This document shows positions 37,213-47,300 of a stretch of DNA of 64,000 bases, piece after piece (position 1 is the first letter of the stretch; each line of letters opens with the position of its first letter). The notes beneath the pieces were generated by a model. The model searched no databases and had not been told where the DNA came from. It saw only the letters and a program-made list of their open reading frames with translations. The stretch comes from Streblospio benedicti. Its lineage: Eukaryota; Annelida; Polychaeta; Spionida; Spionidae. The translations under genes were made by a program, and so were the position numbers. Where the stretch lies: positions 44,647,605 to 44,711,604 of the forward strand of contig CM032667.1 of NCBI GenBank assembly GCA_019095985.1. Direction: 5' to 3'.

Positions 37213-37984
37213 AACTCGGTTTAAACACTATTTGATGTAGACTTAACTTAATTTGAATACGTATAATGGTATAATGGTAATTCCCAAGTCCAATAAATCA
37301 TAAATCATTTCAAACGGATCCACATATTCCATATATTGAATTAGATATAGTCACACTGATGTATTTCATCCCTCGCACACTAACAATGTGAGTATGAACA
37401 TTCTGTATGGTGCGACCGAGGCGTAAGTGAGCAAATGCGAACTAATAGCTTTGATATGATACGTGTTAACTTAACCAATGTAACTTTATTAGCTTCAACA
37501 CACACTTTGATTGTTTTTCTCATGTTGAACTTTCTGGTCGTATTACATCTCATTCGGAGAAACATACAGGTCTTGTTTGGTACTTTACATGATCAGAAAC
37601 CTAGTGATATCTTCTCACCAAGGGCTGAACCATAGTTGTCTGTTACGGTGTAAACCGTAATGGCTTCAATCGTTTCCATGTAGTTGTGTATTGTGGCCAG
37701 CAAATGCTGGTGCATGGTAATGGCGGTAACTACCGATATCGGACGTGGTCTATTAAAGCAGGTGGTACCCAAGTGATACCGATTCAGAGGTTTTAAATTC
37801 AGAATAACAGACATGCTTTGGACCACACAAAAAACATCTTCTCTGCGTTCAGTTGCACTCTAGTGGGCTGTGCGAGTGTCTTTAGTACGTGGAGGAGAGA
37901 TGGACGACTGCAGCTTGGTGTTTATTACAAGGATTTGAAGGTAGAGCCATGCCTTACTACACGTACATGGCCGGTCTGTAAGGT

Positions 37985-38032
37985 AGAATGGGAGGTCATG
38001 AGTTCGAGTCAGCGCTCATCCAAAACGTTTAC
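37985..38032 (+). mobile_element. tRNA-like B-box fragment
   Basis: GGTCATGAGTTCGAGTCAGC has a B box; the left part is unrecognisable. Confidence 0.3.
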
Positions 38033-38942
38033 AGGCTTCATCGAACATTTCAGAACACATTTTAGCATGATAATATACCTCTTTTGATAGATGTTACAAT
38101 GCTTCACACATACTTTTGCTCTATAATTGGGTATATCTGCATGTGATTTGATCTCAAAACCTATATTGATGCCAATTAATTAACATTGCTAGTGGTTGCC
38201 ATGGTGTTGCTCCACATTGTGAACAAAGAGAGGCTCATATCGTGGTGACTGCCACTTGAAAGGTGCGGCATTTCACATATTGCGCTATTTGTTATACACA
38301 GCAATGTATATGACCTATATACAATGACTACCTACTCTGTACCTGTGTGCATGTAGATGTTATCAATTCATTTAGTGTTACATTGCCTTGTAAGGTTTTG
38401 TGAGTTTCTATGTAAACTAGCTCAATAGACGTACATATATTAAGTGGAATATGTTCGGTCATAGTCACATGACCAAGTGTGTTAGCTGAATTAATTATTT
38501 TACATCGCGTATATTATGTGGCATGTGTTTCCTATCACAAATGTACTCTGCATCACACAATATTATTGCAATCTATCAACGTACAACATTGCAAGACTAG
38601 TTCATCTGACGGAAATCTGCATGTGCCTATGGAGGTTTATCAAACAGAAGTCTTGATTTTTTTAAAATGCTAAATGTACTTGATTCATACTTCAATTATA
38701 CATCTGCAAGACGGTGTTGCTGTGAATGTCAATGACCTACCAATACGATATACACAATAGCGGGTAAAGGAAGACAATACTCAACATCCACGGTGGCGAC
38801 AACTTTGATGGGGAGACTAGGGCATGGCTGCATCGAAGGTTTAAAGATCATGTTTGTTTTACCTCGTGTCGATTAAGAAGATGTATTAGTTGGTATTAGT
38901 CATACAGGTGAAGCCTAGGGCATAACCGACAGTGCGGAGATT

Positions 38943-39302
38943 TTGGCAGCACGGTTTTTGTCCGTGTGTGCGGTGTCTACGGCAGGTAATGACGTAGTTT
39001 GGAACGTACTGGTTATGTACAGCCTACCTACGGCCAGACCACTGCTGAGTTCGCCGTTGAGAAAGTGTGACATGTCAAAATTCTGCTACTGCATTTGTGG
39101 TAGAGGCGCTAAAGATGCAACACTGCCGGTTGTGCCCAATGCTTCAATCATGACACAAACAAATGGCGTTTGGACTAAATGCACTGTCTGTCAACCCCCG
39201 CCTCCCCTTCCCCCTGATGACTACATGCGGCTGTTCTTACCTGCTTATCCAATTGTAGATGATAACGATAAAGAACTGAAAAAAATGATACGCAATAAAT
39301 AA
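38943..39302 (+). CDS. Hypothetical ORF, 119 aa, doubtful
   Basis: An open frame ending FLPAYPIVDDNDKELKKMIRNK, with a Cys-containing middle (FCYCICGRG, KCTVC) and a PPPPLPPDDY stretch. Composition is less biased than that of the AT-rich ORFs around it, and the C-terminal third looks protein-like. I recognise no family. It could be a small gene, one exon of a gene, or a piece of a decayed element. No clear promoter or splice partner was found. Confidence 0.2.
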   Translation: MAARFLSVCAVSTAGNDVVWNVLVMYSLPTARPLLSSPLRKCDMSKFCYCICGRGAKDATLPVVPNASIMTQTNGVWTKCTVCQPPPPLPPDDYMRLFLPAYPIVDDNDKELKKMIRNK

Positions 39303-41090
39303 GGATTGCGAAATGAGGAAATTTAGTAAAATTATCTGATTGCTGACAATAACGAACCCATGCTGTTAATGTGTGTCATCAGCAAGTGAGAGCATGCAGA
39401 GGTGGTGTGTGTTATTGCTATCATCAAAGTTTCAGTGAAAATAGATTTTTCTTGTTCTGTGGTGGTAATCGCCTTTGTTTTAATAATCATTGGGTATCTT
39501 CTTGCCTTCAGCAGTTTGATTTGCGGTTGAGATATAAATCTGTAATGTTTGTTTCTCAGAATAATGACAATTATCTTATTTGTCGATGTCTGCTACGTTG
39601 GTGTGAACTACCTATTGGGGCTTGTTCTTTACATAGTGGCAACACTAGTTGATTCCAAACCAACAATTATCACACCTTCTTTGTTGCCAACAATGGGAAA
39701 TATGGGATATTTGCGAATACAGTATACGTGAAATAATGTGGATGTATTTATGTTACTTTCACACAGACAGTTCAGTGGTGTTTCAACATGGTATAAATCA
39801 TATAATACACCAATAGAATCAATCACCGGCCATAAATCAACTGATTCAGGCCTCTAACTAGTCTGTGGCAGCGATGAGCGTGGTCAGCTTTTTGCATTGT
39901 TTACCACGAAAGCCATCTAAAGTTATAACAGATAAGCATAATATTAGTAGGTCTACTCCGGTCAAACGTATTGGATGACATACTAAAAGCAATACTTTTT
40001 TATGTTCAGCTGATATTCACATGGAAACATGAATTAATATTTCAAAACTTTCCAAAAAAAAACAAATATGTGTTTCAAAAATTTCAAACATCAGAATTTT
40101 TATAATGCTTTAATTTTGATCATATTACTGTATCCAACATTATCAACAACAATTAACCTCATCTATATTTTTCTATGCATGGGCTACCTTAAAACAACAA
40201 TGCAGCTACTGTTAATCCTTTCATACTTCCAGGAAGCCCCTTTATATCAAACATCTTATAAGAAAACAAGTTGTAATGGTGTGAAACATTACATGTTCAA
40301 ACCTCAATTTCCTAGGCCCTCCTTAGAACCAGCAATTAGATATGTACACCACAGAGGAAGATACTTTTATCACTTTCATTCTTCACACATAAAGATACAT
40401 GTGTCATTCTCCATAGAAGCAATCTATGCTATTGTTGCAAATCTAATCAGACTTGAGTAACAGGCATGGTCATGAGATATGATTTCTTGTTAGCACTTCT
40501 TACGCTATAGATAGCATAAAAAGAACTCACCAGAAATGAAACTTCATTCCATGTACAGGTCATGGCATGATATTTTCAAATGAAAATCTCATTACGTAGC
40601 CTCTATTGGAAATCAATCTGATATGGTCCTGTTGATTTTGCTAGTCAGTAAATTTTAAATCGTTGCACCATCACAACAATTTATACCAAAACTAGTTATT
40701 AATCTCAGTGTGCTTCTTATAAAAAACTGCTTTTCTTTGGCTGTTTATCATTTTCTAAAAGGTCACAAAGCCACTAGTACTTAGATAGCTATATGAAGTT
40801 GATATAATAATCAGCAAACAAAACAGACATCGTAGTATACACTGGGTACTTGTAGGCGTACTACACATGTCCCTTTTTGTAAATGAAAAAAAAAAGAAAA
40901 GAAAATAGCTAGCTTTAGATCTACCCTACCAAGGGCTGCCCGCCCACTCAATTCTGCCTCTTCAATGCCTGGCTACAGTACGTACAGAACTGCTATTTGC
41001 CTCCTGTATTATAGCATTCTAGACAATGAAAACTAGCAAAGCGCATAGGAGAATAACTAGTGCAAAAACATAAACAATAGTGATATGACA
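39303..41090. other. No gene seen
   Basis: AT-rich, with long but biased ORFs. If the GPCR had a further 3' exon it would lie here; none was recognised. Confidence 0.5.
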
Positions 41091-41094
41091 GATA

Positions 41095-41240
41095 AAGTGC
41101 ACGTGCGCGTACGCACATACGTCACAGTGCCACATATTTACGTACGAGTGACGTACGTACTCACGCGATGGAGCGTACATTACGGTGTACGTACTCACGA
41201 CACGAGGTACGTTACGGTACGTACCGTCGCCGTTGTCGCG
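41095..41240. repeat. ACGT repeat spanning the GPCR stop codon
   Basis: GTACGT/ACGTAC occurs many times, with phrases such as GTGACGTACGTACTCACG and GTGTACGTACTCACGA. The array covers the last GPCR codons and runs into the presumed 3' UTR. Confidence 0.7.
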
Positions 41241-41370
41241 CCGAACAGAAGATGCGGTAGAGGTCATCGCGGAACGTCTGGTTCATGAAGCCGTAGATGA
41301 CGGGGTTGGCCACGTTGTTGGCGAAGTACATGTAGAAGACGACGGGCACGTACTGCAGGAGGTCCAGCAC
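41212..41370 (-). CDS. GPCR exon 7: TM7, helix 8 and short tail
   Basis: A 159-nt exon in phase 0 with 52 codons and a TAA stop at 41212-41214. TM7 contains FANNVANPVIYGFMNQ with NPVIY at residues 421-425. FRDDLYRIFC forms helix 8, and the tail is only SARQRRRYVP. The last four codons and the stop lie inside an ACGT-rich tandem repeat (41095-41240). A GTACGT after the first bases of the tail could be a donor, so the true C-terminus may lie in another exon that I did not find. Confidence 0.85.
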   Translation of the reverse strand: MLDLLQYVPVVFYMYFANNVANPVIYGFMNQTFRDDLYRIFCSARQRRRYVP

Positions 41371-44300
41371 CTGAAGGGAGTCACGCGATGTCTAAGATAG
41401 CACGATCAGCAGTAGATCCAGTGTTTTTGAGAACTGGAGGTGGGGGCAACTATTTAGGGGTTTGCTTTTTATCATGGCCCACTGATGTAGTGAAAAAAAC
41501 TAAATCTATGGTATGCATACATGCCAGGTTTTCAAGGGACCCCACCCAAAATCAAGTTTTTGGTTTGTTTTGAATCCCAGCGGAGGTTATTAGATACTTA
41601 CACCCACAGTGGTCCAGGGTTCGAGTCCTGGTAGATGATATGTTTTATAACCCTATTACTTGGATAAAGAATCTTCTATGTAAAAAACTGTTCAGAGGTG
41701 TGTAAACAGGGAACAAGTTTTGTGTTTACCGACTGGAAAGGTAGAAATGGGTACTGTAAGGCATTATACATATTTTCTCCCAAATTTGGAATCTCTTGGC
41801 ATTAATGGATGATTTCTATATGACCCATTGCATTCAGGATCATGACAAATCCTCCCATATAATGCAATTTCAAGATAGCTCCCATCTCTCAAGACGGTCT
41901 CCATTTGTGGTAAACAAAAACTACTTATTTTGTGTAATAGTCAGAGAGGCTGGTGCAATATATCATAAAAATTGTTCACGGAATAATAAAAGCATGAAAT
42001 TTGGCAGGTTAGAAGAACACCTAGTAAGAAAATATTTAAATCTACAGGGCCATCCCAGATTTGATTCTGTCTTCAACTGTGGCCATTTTCCAAAATGTCT
42101 GTAAAGTACATTATCTATCATATTGGTGCTTAAACATATTTTTTCAGGTCTACTCTCAAACATGTATCTATGACCGTTGACATCTATTATAAACCATCTT
42201 ACAAAAGGGCCCACAAACAATATACATGCATGAGTTGTAGCTCTGTGTTTAGTCAACTACTAATCATAATCTCATCATTATATAAATTATGTTTACGACT
42301 CCCAATGATATATAATCACTTGACATTACTAAATGTTTTCTATATTCATCATTGTACTCAATATCAAGACAAATAGTCATATATGAAAAATATTTAATTA
42401 TAAAAGTGGCAAATTTGACGCTGTAACGCGGTTCACTCATATATAATACAATTTCAAAATGGCTCCCATTTTTCAAGATGGCCTCCATTTGTGGAAAAAA
42501 AAACTACTTATGACGCTGTATGCCACTGACCATGAAGAACGCTGGCATGTAGGTGATGACGAACACCACTGTGACCACAAACAGCATGAGAGCGGTCTTC
42601 AGGTTGGCGATGCGGTCAGCGTTCCGCAGGGTGCCTGAGCGCTTGTGGCCATTGTTGGCACGGCTCGCAGCCGGCGCATTCCCGTTAACCTGCAAAAATA
42701 CATGTAGGGGTGGAGAAGACGTTGTTGCATTTATATTTCATTTACAATGTAAATGATGACGTTATAATCATAACAAAAATGTGATTGATGATTTGATGTA
42801 AATTTTGAGCGTGATTAGTTAACTGTCTGTATTTAAGTGTTTGAAATGTGATACAACTTGTTCAATTACAGTTCATGATGATTGGTAAAGACGATGAACT
42901 GTATTGGTGACTGGCGATTTAGCAAAAAGGGCGATAGTTTCAATAGTAGAAATGATTATGATTTACTAAATTGTAGATCTAATGTAAATAAAAATCTCCA
43001 TTGAAATTGATCATTGTGACTCAATGAACCTACAACATGAAGCTCTCTAAAAAACTAAAAATAAGTATAAAAGACACAATTTCTTTTTAAAGATAGATAA
43101 TTGCAGAATAAAAAGAAACAAGCAAAAAGAAATAAAGAAAAAAAAGAAAAACAACAACAGCAAGCATCCTAGATAATTGCAAAATAAAAAGAAAAAAAGA
43201 AAAAGGAATAAAAGAAAAAAGAAAAAAACACAAAAACCCCCAGCAAACATCGAGCCTCACCTCCTCGCTGAGATGGTCGGCGTCGTGGTCGGCGTCTATG
43301 AGCACGGTGGTGGTGCCGGCCGTGCTCTGCCCGCCCCCGTTCTCGGCGCCGCCCTGCCGCTGCTGCTGCACCAGCGGGAGGGCGCTGCTCCGCGCCCGCG
43401 CCCGCGCAGACCGCCGCATGTGCACCGAGTGGTAGATCATCGTGTACAGCACCTGCATCACTCGTGTTTGCTACGTCACACATTGACATTAGGCATCCTG
43501 TATGACACCCGATGGGGAAAACACAACACAATTTTTGCATTGATCTGCCAAACATTTTAAGGTTGGAGACCAATCATGCTAGTATATCTCAGGTTTTCTT
43601 AGCCTGTCTAGGAAACCTGTCAATCCGTTTGACACAATGACATTGACATTCAGCATCCTGTATGACACCTGATGGGAAAACACAACACATTTTTTTTGCA
43701 TTTTGCATTGAGATGGTCTTTATCCTAGAGGGCGGGGATTATCATTTTTTATATCAAGGATTCTACATGATCTGTCACTTGATTTTGAATTTTAGGGTTT
43801 GAGACCAATCATTCTAGTTTGTTATGTGGTTTCTTAGCCTATCTTAGGATGTTAAAAATATTTAGTCTACAGAGTGCATATTTATAACAAGCAACAAAAC
43901 AGGTAATTGAAATGAACAAAATGTTGGACCAATGCTTTTTTCTGCTTGTCCAACTTATTTTTGCCCTTGCGTTAAAATTGCAGATTCAATTAGTTTGTTT
44001 ACATACTTTGGGGTTGTACTACTACTACCTGACATTTACAGCAATTCTCTGTCAATTAGGAGCCCATGTAATAATTATCAAATGTTTCATTGTAAGTACA
44101 GAAAAAAATAGATAGACATTGCATTTCATATAATCATGTCCTTGTATGCACTTTGAAAATGTTACAATTGGAAAAAATAATTGATTCAAGCACGTTTCAA
44201 GGTCATTCATAGTTACTTGGGTGGACAAACAATAGAATCTAAATTTTCAATTTATCTCTAAACATCTATTAATCATAGAACAATAACATCAAAAACTTAA

Positions 44301-47300
44301 AATCATCAGCATTCAAATATGAAAACGTTGATGTAAAATATATTCTTATGTGCACTTTACATGCAAACATTCATTCAAGCCTAAATGTTTTTGAAGAAGG
44401 TGGGGTTTCTATCTGGATACTCTATAGTCAAACAGCTTTCAAACAGTACCAACTTTTCTCGGATCAGACTTTATTCCAATTTCAGTCCACTTCCTACCAG
44501 ACTCATGGATATTATATATGTGAATGATTAATGAATGAAAATAGGTATTACAAACTAAAACTTGATTTACACATAAGTGAATTTCGCCTGAGCACATTGG
44601 CAAAAATAAACTTTGATTAACCCTCATTAGAAAGAGATATATATTACATATAGTGGTGCAAGACCATTGCCATGTATATAAGTAACAGTTTGTTTGACTT
44701 CGCAACCAAACGTATCATACATTTTTACTGTGTTCACTGTCTTCACAATATCAGCAAGCACCTGTTCGTGTGTCTGCGTTGTGGGGAAACGTGCATGTGT
44801 AAAGCAGGTCTAAAAGGAAGCTTATAGTAAGTCTGCATCACGCATGAAAAACAGGAAGTAAGAACTGAAGGGAAATCTCGCCAGTTGATTTTTATTATGT
44901 GGTACAAATCAGTGGGTCTCATAATTCAATGCTATTGCTATTGCCTGCTTTTCTTCCCACAAAAATCTAAACTACAAATTCAAATATGATTTTTAATCCC
45001 TTTCGAGCCTCACAGGAAAAGGAACCTGTGAGGTTCGAAATCGATTAAGAATTATATTAAAATTTGTATTTTAGAATTATGTATTAGAAGAAAAGCAGGC
45101 AATAGTAAAGGAAATTGACTCAAAAAAGGAACCTACCATGACAATCAGCAGACACACCACGAAGATGAAGTTGTAGCATTTGCTGTACCACCAGATGATC
45201 GTGGCACTTGCCTCGTCCGCCTGGCACGTGTACAGGGCACATACTCCCCCGCCTCCCCCGCCCCCGACACAGTCTCTAATACTGAAGTGGTACTGCTGTC
45301 CACCGCGGCGGAGTCACCAGTGTCTAGTAGTGACGCTGGAGACGCAAACAAGCCAGCAGCGGTGGCGGAGTTATTTGGCACTATTTCGCTGGAAGCGGAA
45401 GAAGAACAGGTGCCCACGCACACCGGCTTCTGCACTACTTTGTGCTGGGCAGCCACGATCACTCCCAGGCACGTGGCGAACAGACTGAGCAGCGCCGTGA
45501 TGATCTTGGCTCGCCTCAGGTTGAGCGCGTGAAGGAACGGGTGGCAGATGCAGAAGTACCTGAGGGATACATAGAGAAAACGCACCTCCTGGTTGATACT
45601 AGAAATTTTTATTGAACGAGTTTGGCAGCCGTATGATGCAGGCTGACAAACGAGTTCAAAAAAATTCTAGTATCACCAGGAGGTGCGTTTTATATTTATC
45701 TCATATCACTCTACAATGGTTATTAAACAAGTTTTACATCACACCCCAAACCATATGATAACCCTTGCGTAGCCCCTCACATTGACATTCGCCTGTACTC
45801 ACCTGTCAATGGCGATGGCCACCATGATGAGTACACTGAGCGGGATGTTGCACGTGATGAGGAAGAAGTACAGCTTGCACGGCACGTCGAACCGAATCTC
45901 GTACTTGACAAACTCCATGTAGGCAGTGAACGGCACGGAAATCTGCCACGTGTTAACGCATTAGGTATGTGTGTAGAATGAATGTTTATGTATCACATAT
46001 GTGAGTAGGATGTAAGTTTGGGTATAACGTATGTGTGTTGGATATATGTATAAGCCGTGTTGATGATGAAGCCGTGAAACTGACAATGGTTTGTATTATG
46101 CTTTATCTACTAGACATATTATAAATGTATTGCGCGTGTGAATCAATGTTATCTTTAACTCTCTATATAATATGATGAATGAATTAATGCATAGCAATAA
46201 AAGTGGCAAATTTGTACGGCCTATGTTGCTATGGACACGTTTAGCGGGACACATTTGTGATAATTAAGTTAAACAGAAAGGAATTCTTGAGAAATATTTT
46301 TTCTCGCACAAAATTAGTTTGCATTATGATTGGTTTCAAGGAATATAATAAGTTATGAACATGGATTTTCATAGAAAGGCTTCCCTATAAACAGTTACCC
46401 TGAAGTCTAAAATCTTGGAATTTTGTCTACAATGAAGAGAATAGAAACATTTATGTAATCAACCCCATCATGCACATGACGTGATTGTTATTGTATTATT
46501 TAATTTCAATTATTTGGCATGATATATAGTTTTCACCTTGATGAGGAGGAATTTCAACAACTAACATGTACATTGTTGAATACAAATAATTAGACCGGGT
46601 ATTTATCATTTTACTAGAGTGCGCTACACAATAAACATTAATTTAAATGCTACGATGTCCCCTCCCCTCCCCATTTTCATCTGCATTACCTCTGCCTTCC
46701 CATATCCTTCCCTTCCCCAGTAGGCCTACCCCTGTTTTGCATACTATGCACGTGATGATGTTCCTTCTCCACCCAACCCAGTGATGTTGGTCCCCCTGTC
46801 CCCGTGTTGTACGTACCATGCACGTGATGATGTCGACCACTGCCAGAGCGATGATGAAGAACGTGGAGACGAGGCGGTCCTGCTTCTGAGAGAACACGTA
46901 GATCACCAGCGCGTTCCCGATCGTACCTGTTCACAGGGGGTAACAATACATTTACGTATTACATCTCTCACTGTGTGTGTGTGTGGGGGGGGGGATGTAG
47001 CACGTATATGTGTGGGATGTATATTTACGTATTATGCATGTATTTAGGATGTTAGTATCTACATGTATATTTACAGTTTATGTACATGTACATTAGTGTA
47101 GAACACTTCACACAGATCCCCGAGGTCACACGTACTCTGTATTTTTTTAAAAAAATACATATCATCCAAACAAGCACCAAATACTATTACTACATTAAAC
47201 ACGATAGTCTTATCGATTTCAAAGTGTAAAAGGAAAAAGTCTAGTAATAATAAACGCAAATGCACATATTCGAATCGCATATTATCGCCACCTACAGATG

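Noticed and set aside
40068-40460. 130-aa ORF rich in Ile, Leu and Tyr
   Set aside because: AT-rich composition explains the hydrophobic sequence; no motif, promoter or splice support.
43177-43573. Plus- and minus-strand ORFs around GPCR exon 5 in other frames
   Set aside because: Shadows of the exon and of the A/G-rich tract beside it.
45240-45275. Tiny intron to explain the GPCR frame change
   Set aside because: No GT...AG pair of usable length; a one-base run-length error is simpler.
45180-45532. Plus-strand ORFs over GPCR exon 4
   Set aside because: Antisense shadows of the GC-rich receptor exon.
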